Source: Azorinus chamasolen (taxonomy: Eukaryota; Mollusca; Bivalvia; Cardiida; Solecurtidae). From it: a stretch of 64,000 nucleotides of DNA. The DNA is taken from NCBI GenBank assembly GCA_963576725.1, contig OY755240.1, positions 31,376,620-31,440,619 of the forward strand, in the 5' to 3' direction. The notes beneath the pieces were generated by a model. The model was given only the letters and a program-made list of their open reading frames with translations. It had not been told where the DNA came from and ran no database searches. Of this stretch, positions 19,752 through 30,162 are shown one piece after another; positions within the stretch are counted from its first letter, which is position 1, and each line of letters opens with the position of its first letter. The position numbers and the translations under genes were made by a program.

Positions 19752-22700
19752 CAAACAACTACTACAAAAACTATGAATAGTCTCCCTACAATAAAACTCA
19801 AAAACATACAATTACACTCTGTGTCTTCTGTTCAGATTCCTCATAATCTGGCTAATTTTCAATCTCTACAGCCGTCTGTTTGAATAAAACCTCTAAAACT
19901 ATTTTCGGCTTCGTCTTTTCATGTTCCTTCGTCTGCTATAAATAACGTTTTTCATAATGGACCTAAAATCGTGCTTTCTCCTTTAAAGCAATCTATCCTT
20001 CGTTATACTAAAGCTAATCTAAATTCACATTGTTTGAACAAAAGACATAGAGTATATCCAATAATTACAAAGTGCAATAGTAAGAGGTGTATGTGTTGCA
20101 ATTTTATTTCTACTAGATCAACTATTAAATCTCTTGTAAATGGTAGAGTGTTTAGTGTGAATATATTCTGAAAATGGGTGATCCCTCGAAAGCAAAAGTA
20201 GAAATGCAAAAAGAGAAAATTGCAGACTCGGTTTTATTGAGTCTGTTCATGAGTAGTAATTAAAAGTGCAACACTACTCACGCCCCCTAGCACCGGCTTA
20301 AGCAGTATTCAATTTTCAAAACTAATAACATCAACACTAATGATCCCGAAGGACCAGAAAATATAACAACACTGAGAATGAAGTACGGGGCAACTTTTGA
20401 AGATAATAATAATTAATTCTGATGTAGACTGAAAATCGTCAAATATTATATATGTTATAACCTGAAATGCGCCACGCTGTGGTATTCAGTATGTAGGTCA
20501 GACAAGTCGCTCTTTAAAAACAAGGTTTCGGGAACATAATTACCATTCTCGTATCAAAAAAGCTCGCAATTTTCTTTACCGGTATTTTCATCATACAGGG
20601 CATTCATTTAAAAATGTTTCGGTTCAACCAGTGGAGCAAATTTATTATGATTCTAATACTACCAGTAGTTTGAAATCTAAAGCTCGTTTTATCACAGAGC
20701 TAGACTGGGTTAAAACATTACAAACACCTTTCCCATTGGGTTTGAATGACAACATTTTCCAAAGTGGTAATATATCTAAAGATCGTAACATCGATATTTT
20801 CTCAATATTTTCAATTAGAAAACGTAAAAGCAGATCGCATGGTAAACGTAGAAATGGTAATATTAAGCGCAAATTACGTCTTTATGTGTCAGTTCACGAT
20901 TTACATACTATTCTTAAAGAAACTGGCAAACATGTTATGCTTTCTTGTTTATCATCTTTGCCATTTTCTTGTATTCAGTCCATTGACGAGGAGGCTAATA
21001 AAAAATGTATGCGTACAGACCCAGACCCACTGATCAAAACTGCCTCTATTATACAAAGTTACACCCAGCATGTTCTTCGTCCTCATATTGATAAAGAATC
21101 TGAACATAAAAGACATTTTCTTAAACTTCAATTCATAAATAAATGTATCGACTTCATTGATATTCAAAGTATATTTCGTGATAAGAATGTAATCGATACT
21201 ATTCCTTAATATTTCATAAATTCTGAATCACCTATCATCTGTTATAAATACAATAAAACAATAAGGAACGTTATTTTTAACTACAATAAAATTGTATGCG
21301 ACTTAAATATTGATGTCAATACCCCTACTTCTTGAGACTGTAGCACTTCAAACTTTTGCTATAAACCAGTTGGTCACGTCATTACTGGTAGTTTTAATAT
21401 TATTAAAGATAAACGTCTCAGGACCCTCCTTACTAAAGGATCCAAATATAGATTACCTTCCCTTATTGATTTTGACACGTGTTGTACTCATATTGCTGAA
21501 GCTATTCAAGAACTCTGCATCAAATAGGTCGACGAGAACATGCTGATGTAAATGCCCTTTCGGATTGGAAAAAACATGTTTTTGACATTATTGATACACG
21601 TATTGCTTTTTACAAATCTAATTACCATCTTTTACCACCTCGACCTAGAATTACATTTCAATATCTGAAGAAAAACATTTCGAATTTTCATTCTAATTAT
21701 GTTTTTGCTCAAATAATGTAATAATTATGTGACGATTGTATTATGTTGATGTTTTGAAGAAGGAATTAAGTGGTTCACAAACATATATTACAGTGCAAAC
21801 CCCTGAAAAAGATATAGTCACGGAACATGTAAAAATGTGCAATACTTTTAAGTCTAATCCTAACGTAAAACAACATAAACTTTCTACTATGTACTGGATT
21901 CCTAAGCTACATAAAAATCCGTATAAGGCGCGTTTTATTGCTAACTCCAGTTGGTGTACTACTACTAAACTATCTAAACTTTTAACGTCGTGTCTTACTA
22001 TCAAAGAACATGTTAAACGTTACTGTGATAAAATATATGACAATTCTGGTATTAATGTTTTTTGGTCCATAAAAAATTCAAATGATATTTTAACTAAACT
22101 TGAAAATGAACATTATAACATTTCTTGATTGAACTCTTACGATTTCTCTACACTCTATACTACTCTACCTCACCATCTTATAAAGGATAAACTGATTAAA
22201 TTGATAGAAAAAACTGATTAAATTGATAGAAAAAACCTTTGCCAGAGAAAATAAAATGTTCCTTGCTTGTAATGTTCAACGTTCATTTTTTTTCGCATTC
22301 TTAAGTTGAAAATTACACAATGTGGCCTTGATGTTTGTAGATCTTTAATATTTCTTTTAGATAACATATTTGTGCGCTATGGGGATACCATTTATCGTCA
22401 AGTTGTTGGTATAGCTATGGGAACAAAGTGTGCCCCTCTTGTTGCAGATTTGTTTTTATATTGCTATGAGAAGGATTTCATGCTTAGTTTAAACCTGATA
22501 CACAATCTGACATTGTTAGCGCTTTTAATAAAAGGTCTAGGTATTTAGACGATATTTTGAATTTGGATAATCCTTATTTTGAAAATATGGTTTCTTCTAT
22601 TTACCCAAAAGAACCTACTTTAAACAAAGCGAACCCATCTGACATTCAGGCTTCCATTTTAGATTTGAATATTTCCATCACTAATGATAAAGTGTCATCT

Positions 22701-23216
22701 AAAATATACGATAAAAGGGAAGATTTCGATTTCAAAATTGTTAATTATCCTTTTCTAGAGGGAGATGTTCCCCGGTCTACATCTTATGGGGTTTACATTT
22801 CTCAACTTATTCGCTTTGCCCGAGCCTGTTCTTTGCTAGTAGATTTTAATAGTCGTAATTTAGTTATAACTCATAAACTTCTTAAGCCAGGCTACAGATA
22901 TCATAAAATTCAGAAAGCTTTTTCAAAATTCTATTATCGAAATTTACCCCTCATTAGTAAATATAACTGCAATTTACGGACGTTACTGCAACAAGGTATT
23001 TCTCATCCAGATTTCTATGGTGATGTTATCTACAAACTTAGGAAAATTCATGGTCATATCCATGTTCACGATTTGTTTATTAAACGCATTAAAACTTATA
23101 GGAAGAAAGGTTATGACCCTATTATATTGCAACACACTGCATGTTTGGTTATCGACCCCTTTACAGTCGGTCGCTACGCTTTCCTCTTTGCTTGCACGAT
23201 GACAGGCCGAGGGTAG
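19752..23216 (+). pseudogene. Naiad GIY-YIG endonuclease + RT polyprotein (copy N4), with several UGA codons; broken
   Basis: It would encode an endonuclease that nicks target DNA joined to a Penelope-type RT. Visible in order: N-terminal region with KCNSKRCMCCNF at about 20064; GIY-YIG core NIIYVIT (Tyr 20451) and CGIQYVGQTSRSLKTRF (Tyr 20490) with EH-YH downstream; helical region to 21209; linker U-D-C before FCYKPVGHVITG; RT motif A YDFSTLYTT (Asp 22141), motif B AMGTKCAPLVADLF, motif C YLDD (22542-22553); C-terminal end …TMTGRG, TAG at 23214. UGA codons lie at 19881, 20430, 20463, 21333 and 21730, four of them at expected Cys positions. Real damage: inserted repeat, TAA at 21207, one-base loss at about 21527, a 16-base deletion at about 21706, a duplication at 22189 and a frameshift near 22545. 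Confidence 0.8.
20165..20415 (+). repeat. Dispersed repeat R1 inserted in the Naiad endonuclease region
   Basis: It starts TTCTGAAAATGGGTGATCCCTCG and shares GACTCGGTTTTATTGAGTCTG, GCACGCC-type CCCCCTAGCACCGGCTTAAGC and AACACTGAGAATGAAGTACGGGGC with 38640-38880 (reverse orientation there). It separates …GRVFSVNI from the endonuclease core, so it arrived after the Naiad. No terminal repeats or target duplication could be fixed; its class is unknown. Confidence 0.7.
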
Positions 23217-24000
23217 TACTCTATGATGGTATACTCTTAAACCCAGAAATGGGATGAGCTTACCAGACTCATGTATTACCTTTTCTCTGTCGTGCCCTTA
23301 ACGGCTTCCCTGCAGTTGCTCTGTCTTCAGCAAAGTCATTGAGTACATATTTGACGGACTTTCACAGTTATTATGCTATGTGTTACATTTTGTACTATGT
23401 TGTGGGGAAGTCCGACGGGGATACCTTTATTTACAATTTTTGTTTTGCTAGGGTGACTTTGAGATAAGTGTGAGGTTAGGACGTCCGTAAACCGGTTTAA
23501 ACCCCCAGTGGTGATTTTGCTACTGACCGTGCCAAGGCAGTTCTCTCTTTGTCACCCTTACTTTTGTTTGTCTTGTGTTTTTGTGCTTGTGTTTTGTTCA
23601 TGTTTGTCTCTGGTGCCCGTGTATTTGTTGGTGTTTTCTGTGTTCTTCTCGTGTGTTTGCGTGTGTTTGGTTGTGTGTGTGACATGCTGTCTATTGATGT
23701 GTTGGTGGTGATTGTGTCTTGTGTGTGACTTTCTACTGTATGTGTGTGTATGAGTATAAATTGCTATGCTTTCTGTAGGTGTTTTGGTGATGGTGGCGTT
23801 TTGTGTGTGGCTTTTCCTGCTTGACTTTACTACTTTTTCAATCACCATATATTACACCCTGCTAAGACCCTTTTGCGTCATAACCTCCAAATTAAATTAG
23901 TGAGGTCTTGTTTATTATGCAATCACGAGGAGAAAGGGGCTAAACCGGAAATCCAATCAATCAGGGAACAGTGGTGTCTACTTGACATATATCACAATAT

Positions 24001-24672
24001 GCACTGCATGTTTGGTTATCGACCCTTTTACAGTCGGTAGCTACGCTTCCCTCTTTGCTTGCGCGATGACAGGCCGAGGGTAGTACTCTATGATGGTATA
24101 CTCTTAAACTTGGATACAGGATGAGCTTACCAGACTCATGTATTCCTTTTCCCTGTCGTGCCCTTAACGGCTTACCTGCAGGTGCTCTGACTTCAGCAAA
24201 GTCATTGAGTACATATTTGACGGATTGTCACAGTTATTATGCTATGTTTTACATGTTGTCCTGTGTTCACCGTCGTCTATGTTATGGGTAAGTCCAGCGG
24301 GGATACCTTTATTTACAATATTTGTAAAGCTAGGGTGACTTTGAGAGAAGTGTGAGGTTAGGACGTCCGTAAACCGGTTTAAACCCCCAGTGGTGTTTTT
24401 GCTACTGACCGTGCCAAGGCGGTACTCTCTTTGTCACCCTTCCTTATGTTTGCCTTGCGTCTTTGTGCTTGTGATTTTGTTCATATGTGGAACGTTTGTC
24501 TCTGGTTCTTGTGTGTCTTTTGGTGTTTTCTGTGTTCATTTCGTGTTTGTGTGTGTGTGCGTTTGGGTGTGTGGTTGTGTGTGTGTGTGTGTGTCATGCT
24601 GTCTATCGGTGTTTTGGTGGTGGTTGCGTCTTGTATGTGGCTTTGCCTGCTTGACTTTACTACTTTTCCATT
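24001..24672 (+). mobile_element. Naiad-like 3' end N5 (subfamily A)
   Basis: It begins within the last RT codons (HTACLVIDPFTVGSYASLFAC region), then TAG, the 3' untranslated region with the conserved CGTCCGTAAACCGGTTTAAACC block at about 24366, the (TG)n tract and the terminal CTGCTTGACTTTACTACTTTTCC. It is very close in sequence to N1. Frames at 24390-24716 are shadows of the tail. Confidence 0.85.
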
Positions 24673-24679
24673 TAGCTTT

Positions 24680-25300
24680 ATTAATAGTTCGCTTTACTTC
24701 TGCAATTAAAGTTTGATTTTCCGATTTAAGCAAACAAAAACAAACCATACAAAAAGAAGAAACAAACAATACATATTGGATACTGATCAGAAGCTGTTAT
24801 ATAATAGATTGTCACTAGTAAGAACACTAATCGTCTGTTCTGTTTTTAATAAATAAACGTCTTATCTGGGTCAATACCGTTTTATTTAGTCACTGATATT
24901 TGCAAGAGAAGTTCAATGTCTTGAAGGCTTAATTTTTAATTGAAGTTGTCAAATTTCTGACTGAAAAAGTTTAACTTTAACCTACAGTGGTGCAACCGAA
25001 GGATGTTTGCAAAAATAAAACATTGCAGACGCTGATGAGAAAACCTCTAAAAACGCTGATGAGAAAACCTCTAAAAAACACTCGTCACGGTCATTACAAT
25101 TAGTTGATGTCTTATAGACTGGTTTCTTACATTTTGTAAGGGTTAAATATTTTAATTTTATTTGATATCTGAGGTGATTTCTGATATAAATAAAAACTAT
25201 ACTCGAAACACAGCAAAAGCACAGTGTACGGTCAAATAGTTCTAATCAGTTATTAAACGGGTTTTTTTTTTACATTTTGATCTGGATCAAACTGCATGAA
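24680..25300. other. No gene recognised
   Basis: AT-rich intergenic DNA. A 24-bp unit (AAACGCTGATGAGAAAACCTCT) is duplicated in tandem at about 25030-25077. Confidence 0.5.
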
Positions 25301-25307
25301 CGTGTTA

Positions 25308-25510
25308 GCCATTTACTCCATGTCATGTAAGAAATGGTGGCATCGTGAATATTAATTAGATATATTTTTTAAAATGGCAGATTAACTCATGAATGTTTTG
25401 CGAAAGTAGGAACTATAGAGCAGACCCTGATCAGAAAGCCCCTACACTGTACAGGAGCCATCTGATCTGGGTCTACCCTGTATGCAAAGGCAAACTTTTA
25501 CTTGCAATAA
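25308..25510 (+). mobile_element. TTAA-type hairpin MITE, eroded
   Basis: It has CCATTTACTCCATGTCATG at the left, the body GGCATCGTGAATATTAATTAGAT, and the hairpin AGAGCAGACCCTGATCAGA…CATCTGATCTGGGTCTACCCTG at 25416-25483. Termini and target site are eroded. Confidence 0.65.
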
Positions 25511-25894
25511 TTAAAGTAAGTATGAACTCTAAAATGAGCATAAAGGAATAAATATTAAAATTAAAACTATATCGAACAAACAACTGTCAAGGGCATATAC
25601 ACAATATCATTGAACTCAGATTTTACATTATGAAAGGGGAAGTGTAATGATCGGTCCTGAAAGTGTAATGTCTACCCCCTTCTCTGTTTGTGCAAAATGG
25701 TTGAAAGAACAATATTTATGTTCGAAATGTAAGAAATTTTCATTTCATCTACATGATTTAAATCATTTTGTTGATCAATCTTATCATGAATAAATTCAGT
25801 AAACACATACAATGGCGATCGATAAAATCAGAAGTTATCCGGATGAGGGACCTACTCGGTGCGAGCGCCACCTATAAATTGAATTTGGGGAGAT

Positions 25895-26040
25895 AACCCA
25901 CAAAAGACGCCCATTATAAGCTCCTTTAGGAGCTTTCTGCATTACTTGTGTCCTTCATTAAGCTACCACCTGTATCTAGCACCCAGAATTATACCTGTTT
26001 TAGGTGGTCGCATTAGCGGGGTTTTACTGTGCTTGTAAGT
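25895..26040. repeat. Hairpin repeat related to the CAGTAAAAC foldback elements
   Basis: It contains AGCTCC-TTTA-GGAGCT and, to the right, AAGCTACCACCTGTAT…GGTGG.CGC…GGGGTTTTACTGTG, i.e. the hairpin centre and right terminus of a CAGTAAAAC-ended MITE. The left half is lost. The frame on the minus strand here has no recognisable product. Confidence 0.45.
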
Positions 26041-26308
26041 CAGAATTATAAGAACAATTAGGAAGGGGACATTCGGGAGAAGGGCTGTATGAGAGGAGGG
26101 GGGGGTCAAGAGAAGGGGTGGGTCAATAATTTCGAGATAGGGATTTTGTTTTATACGGAATGAAAGATATAAGTAGAGAAAAAAGATCGAAAAACTATCG
26201 CTACCAAATATGTTATTCCTAATTAAACTGGCTGGAGTAAACCATGAGTGGATTTTAGTTAACGTACAAGACATATTGATTATTAAGGCACATCAATGTT
26301 AGTACTAA

Positions 26309-26491
26309 CCCTTTACTCAATAAGTATGCCCTTCTCATGTAGGGGAGCCGCCTTATCAGGGTCCGCTGTGTTTGCTTAATATAGATATGATTTTACATTT
26401 TCTACCATGGCGAAACATTGTCGTGCACATGTGATGTTTTAACAATTAATCTAATTAATAGTCATGCTATCAGTATTCATGGAGTAAAGGG
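26309..26491 (-). mobile_element. TTAA-type hairpin MITE with left hairpin arm deleted
   Basis: The ends CCCTTTACTCAATAA and GGAGTAAAGGG are inverted repeats. One hairpin arm remains (GAGCCGCCTTATCAGGGTCCGCTGTGTTTGC) with AATATAGATATGATTTTACA…TTTCTACCATGGCGAAA following. Confidence 0.7.
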
Positions 26492-26596
26492 TTTAACTGG
26501 TGAAATCGGAAATCAGCGTGAACATTCACGTATTTATTTTGTGAACATTGTTTTGTATATCAAAATGAGATGTGACATCCATCCATAACTTATTAA

Positions 26597-26766
26597 CCCA
26601 TCCTCCACTGTTGACACATTTGGACGCCTCTGTAAAACTCATTCTTTAAAACCAGTGCTCCACTTATCACAATGGTTTGAAATTTACGCGATTCTAAACT
26701 TCTAATGCTCTTTTCGGTTGATTAAATCAAAGAGACTGGGTCTAAAATAGTCTAGGAAGAAATGAG
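26597..26766 (+). mobile_element. TTAA-flanked MITE, second family
   Basis: TTAA on both sides (26593-26596, 26767-26770). It shares GACGCCTCTGTAAAACTCA, CACTTATCACAATGGTTTGAAA, CTCTTTTCGGTTGATT and GTCTAAAATAG with 13286-13504 but has lost most of the hairpin. Confidence 0.75.
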
Positions 26767-26834
26767 TTAATTGCTGATGTTTCGAAGCGGAACGGTCCAT
26801 CATTGTTTAACGATAGTGTCCATTCAGCATTTAA

Positions 26835-27487
26835 CACTTTTCCAGTTCTATGTGCATTCCAAATTTCAATAACTACTCAATATTCATGAACAAAATAGAT
26901 GTAATGAAATGTAACCGGGTATTCTAATAAAGAAACATATCCGCTCAGACCCGGGGTCGAACCCGGGTCACCAGGTTCGCAGTCATGCACTCTACCACGT
27001 CGCCATAAAGCACGCTTCTACAGCAAGGCCGTACAAGTGATGATAAACCTACACATTGTGACATACTCCCCCAGCAAGTTGAAATTCGTCCCGAATTTCT
27101 ATGGGTATGAAAACGACTTGGAATCGAACTCGAAGCACATACAGTCACAGTCCCCCGTTGGGGCGCCAAATGTAATCGGGGGTTCTTATAAAGAAACATA
27201 CCCACTAACTCGGGTCGCCAGGTTCGCAGTCATACACTCTACCACATCGCCATAAAAGCATGCTTGTACAGCAATGCCGTACAAGTGGTGATAAACTTAC
27301 ACACTGTGACAGAAATATGGAAGGTGGAATATTGTAACCATTTTAGAAAGTACAGCCCTGAACAGATCTATCAAATTCCAATAGCAAACGGAGCAGACCC
27401 TGATCTGACGGCTCCTATAGGAGCCGTCTGCTCTGGGTCTACTATGTTTGCAAATGCATGAAAACAGGTTTATATGAAGGAAAGGGT
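26835..27487 (+). mobile_element. TTAA-type hairpin MITE (third variant) split by a TRIM-like insertion
   Basis: It is homologous to the uninterrupted copy at 28539-28779: CAAATTTCAATAACTACTC, GAAGGTGGAATATTGTAACCATTTTAGAAAG, the hairpin GCAAACGGAGCAGACCC…TCCTATAGGA…GGGTCTACTATGTTTGC and the GGAAAGGGT end. The halves 26835-26909 and 27312-27487 join exactly as in the intact relative. Confidence 0.8.
26910..27311. mobile_element. 402-bp TRIM-like element: two direct terminal repeats around a 107-bp interior
   Basis: Terminal repeats 26910-27063 and 27171-27311 are diverged direct copies, both starting TGTAA and ending GTGACA (the TG…CA of LTRs), around a 107-bp interior that ends GTTGGGGCGCCAAA. 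It is flanked by GAAA on both sides (26906-26909, 27312-27315). The related copy at 28539-28779 has the empty site with one CAAA-type tetramer, which fixes the insertion boundaries. Each terminal repeat carries, on the minus strand, a tRNA-like head (GACGTGGTAGAGTGCATGAC and, in the left copy, B box GGGTTCGACCCC). There is no coding capacity. A terminal-repeat retrotransposon in miniature is the best reading; a tandemly duplicated SINE is the alternative. Confidence 0.65.
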
Positions 27488-27524
27488 GAAGGGTGTACTT
27501 TGAGAGAGGATATTAAATGACACA

Positions 27525-27805
27525 TACATGACGATATCTCGAACTCGGATAACTTGAACGTCGGGATAACTCGAACCAAAGGTTTAGTCCTTCCAAAATA
27601 TAGAATTGAGAATTGCTCAAAACTGTATCGCTATAGATATATAGAAACACATGTGACAGCTTAATGCAGGTCTAAAGTAATGATAAAAGCTCATACGGGA
27701 GCTTCTAGCCTTACTTTATAACTGTATTAAGCTGTGAACTCGGGAAATTGTTCAGATTGCAAAGTGGATAACTCCAACTGCTGCTATCTCGAACTAATTT
27801 GAGGT
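27525..27805. repeat. Palindromic repeat with 'ATATCTCGAACT' ends, copy 1
   Basis: GATATCTCGAACTCGGATAACTTGAA at the left and GATAACTCCAACTGCTGCTATCTCGAACT at the right flank a hairpin (TTAATGCAGGTCTAAAGTAATG…AAGCTC…GAGCTT…CTTACTTTATAACTGTATTAA). It is a relative of 56085-56390. Probable foldback MITE. Confidence 0.5.
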
Positions 27806-28530
27806 GAAGGAAGACCCCAGAAATTATTCTGTACACAGAACAAATTGCGTTCATTCATGACCAGAAGAATATCCGGATAGAATCAACGACCTACCGAAAG
27901 TCAGCTTGAAGGTTTCCTCAGATGAAAAATTCAAATATCCATACCTGGATATGAACCACAGCGGTGAGGGACAAAGCTACTATCAGTCAAAGGAAATAAC
28001 CACTTTTCCACGGAGGCCGCTGAAGATCAATATTGCGTGATATCACGCTGCTCCTATAGGTCTACTATGTTTGCAATGACACTGAAAAGCAAATCTAAGG
28101 AGTATGCGGTAGAATGTGATTTACCAACAGGTAGTCACATTAACTATTCTCGTGTATTTGATGCAATATTTGGGAACGAATATGCGACCTTCTTTGAAAT
28201 ACAATACTTTAACCGATCATTGTTTAATGTCCTTGGCGGATCACTGTTTGATAAATAGCTTCTACGCAGAACAGCTTCTAGAAGATACGCTATTAATGAA
28301 GCTTCTAGACGACGTTAAACCAATTGCCGCTACATACATTTACATATCGCAGCTGACTGAGACAATGCAATACATATTGCGCAAGACATCATGAGGCAAA
28401 ATGTATATATGCAATCCAATCTATGTGTTTTCGTTGGACAAACCCCCATGAAAGGAAGCCTTTAATTTAATACTTACACTTTACGGAGCTATAGATATTT
28501 AGACGCGATATGAAGTATTTGACAATAACA
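27806..28530. other. No gene recognised
   Basis: Two short frames (28037-28258, 28116-28394) lie here; neither has a recognisable motif. A small remnant of the hairpin MITE (GCTCCTATAGGTCTACTATGTTTGC) is at 28050-28074. Confidence 0.5.
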
Positions 28531-28538
28531 TTTATTAA

Positions 28539-28779
28539 CACTTTCCGTGTTCTATATTTAGTCCAAATTTCAATACCCACTGAATATTCATGGGAAAATA
28601 ATTACAATCAAATATAGAAGGTGAAACATTGTAGCCATTTTAGAAAGTAAAGAAGCAGATCTATCAAATTTTATTAGCAAACAGAGCAGACCGTGATCAG
28701 ATGGCTCCTCTAGGAGCCGTCTGATCTGGGTCTACTCTGTTTGCAACTGCGTGAAAACACGTTTATATGAGGGAAAGGA
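28539..28779 (+). mobile_element. TTAA-type hairpin MITE (third variant), intact
   Basis: TTAA on both sides (28535-28538, 28780-28783); ends CACTTTCC and GGGAAAGGA. The hairpin GCAAACAGAGCAGACCG…GGCTCCTCTAGGAGCC…GGGTCTACTCTGTTTGC is at 28678-28745. It serves as the empty-site relative for the TRIM-like insertion at 26910. Confidence 0.85.
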
Positions 28780-28799
28780 TTAATAGTAAATTTGTTGTA

Positions 28800-29520
28800 T
28801 TCTGCGATATCATGTACACATCGCCATCACATATTACATCTTTGATGCGCTCTTAGATATGATTCATTAGCAATGATGACTGGTTGGATGTGTTAATTAA
28901 CGTCCGTTTCTGTCATCTGGGGGATTTAGAAATGATGATAAAGATTTCTAAAGATTTTGATATCGCAAAGATGTGTATAATATTAAAATAATTACTAGGC
29001 ATACTAAAGCAGACATGTTCAGATAAATTCAGCATTTGTATCGGTGTTCCCTGTCAGAAGAAGAGCTCTGGACAAATCAAACACAACGTAAAAGATGAAA
29101 GCGGTCGTCTCCTTGGTAAGACTCTGTTTTATTTTGTACTGGTGGACGAATAGTAGAGGTGTCTAGAATTTCTGAATTGAATAGGAAATTGTGAAATTAT
29201 GTATTTGCAAGAAACGATAACAGACGATTCAGATTCCTCATAGGTACCAAGGTGCAATGTGTACATGTTTGGCACACATAAACCTCTAGGAAACGTTAGG
29301 TAGCACCTGATATTGCCCAACATGTTACACGTCTGAACGTTCGTTGATAAAGTGTTTTTTAAATCCAAAACATATGTATAGTATTACCTGCAATGGCGTT
29401 TTAGTATGCGGGATGGCATATAAATATCACAATGAGGCTGTATGAATGCACACCGTGATCCTTTCTTTGAACGGAAAAAGAGACCTTAAGATATTATTTA
29501 GATTACAAACATGTACCGGG
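28800..29520. other. No gene recognised; possible SINE tail
   Basis: TTAATTAACGTCCGTTTCTG at about 28894-28913 resembles the tail of the SINE at 37355 but without its head. The minus-strand frame 29129-29368 has no recognisable motif. Confidence 0.4.
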
Positions 29521-29521
29521 A

Positions 29522-30162
29522 CATTATGGTGATGTGATTTACAAACAGATAATATTCCTAATAATTGAGATTGCGCCACCTTAAAATTTTGCTATTCTTC
29601 GACTGGTCATGTGTTAAGTTTGTAAACGAGATAATTAAAGATAAACGTCTACGATCTCTTCTGAATGAAGGTCCAAACTATAGAATACCATCTTTGAAAG
29701 ATTTGCACTCTTGTCGAGGTCAGATTGCTGAGGCTTCACAAAATGTTAGTATGAAATGGTGTCGTAGAGAGCATGTTGAGTCTAATGCTCTTTCAAATTG
29801 GAAAAAAACATTTTTTTTTATATAATTGACAAACGCATTTCATTTTATACCTCGGATGAACACCTTCTTCCACCTTAACCTATAATATCTTTCAAATACC
29901 TTAAAAAGGGTTTACATGATTTCCAATCAAAGTACGTTGTTTTCCATGCTGACAAGGCATCAAATAATTATTTTTGACGAGTTACATCATATCGATGTCT
30001 TGAAGCTGTAATTATTAATACCAAGTCATACATTTCAGTTACTACTGACGAAAAGACCGTCATTTCAGACCCTGTCAAAAAGCGTGAATATATTAAAATT
30101 ACACAACGTAAACTTCCTACAATGCATTAGTTAGCAAAACTACATAAACACCATATAAATGA
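29522..30162 (+). mobile_element. Naiad-like fragment N6 (subfamily B): linker and start of RT
   Basis: From about 29547 it matches 16108-16725 of N2: NIP-N-UGA-DCATLKFCYSSTGHV, RLRSLLNEGPNYRIPSL, WCRREHVESNALSNWKK. The linker UGA (29566-29568) and the second UGA (29975-29977) are both kept although the frame itself is broken (TAA at about 29629, poly-T expansion at about 29812, indels, TAG at 30128). The first 25 bp (TATGGTGATGTGATTTACAAAC) come from a different, more 3' part of the element, so the copy is internally rearranged. It stops at about 30162 against an inverted Naiad tail. Confidence 0.8.

Larger units (their letters stand above)
19500..23845 (+). mobile_element. Naiad-like permuted Penelope element N4 (subfamily A), nearly full length
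   Basis: The only copy with an N-terminal region. Order: untranslated leader (about 19500-19750), N-terminal part with a Cys-rich patch, GIY-YIG endonuclease, CxC-type linker, RT, then the 3' untranslated region and tail. Endonuclease before RT is the permuted Naiad/Chlamys order, not the canonical Penelope order. It is damaged by a repeat insertion (20165-20415), small deletions and a 21-bp tandem duplication at about 22189-22232. The exact 5' boundary is not visible. Confidence 0.8.

Noticed and set aside
20169..20171. UGA after GRVFSVNIF in N4
   Set aside because: It belongs to the left end of the inserted R1 repeat (TTCTGAAAATGG), not to the Naiad.
22126..22128. UGA before RT motif A in N4 as a further selenocysteine
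   Set aside because: The matching residue in N2 (…ASTVSTYDF) is Thr, not Cys, so this looks like ordinary damage.
24390..24716. 108-codon hydrophobic frame (and relatives at 5361 and 23508)
   Set aside because: They cover the Naiad 3' tail with (TG)n; not conserved as protein between subfamilies.
25021..25080. Hammerhead-like CTGATGAG motifs repeated in tandem
   Set aside because: No GAAA and no stem follow; it is simply a duplicated 24-bp unit.
26940..27020. A functional tRNA gene on the minus strand
   Set aside because: It has box-like sequences but lies in a repeated terminal unit and lacks a complete cloverleaf.
28037..28394. Two overlapping frames as a small gene
   Set aside because: No motif, no splice or conservation evidence, and the start overlaps a MITE remnant.
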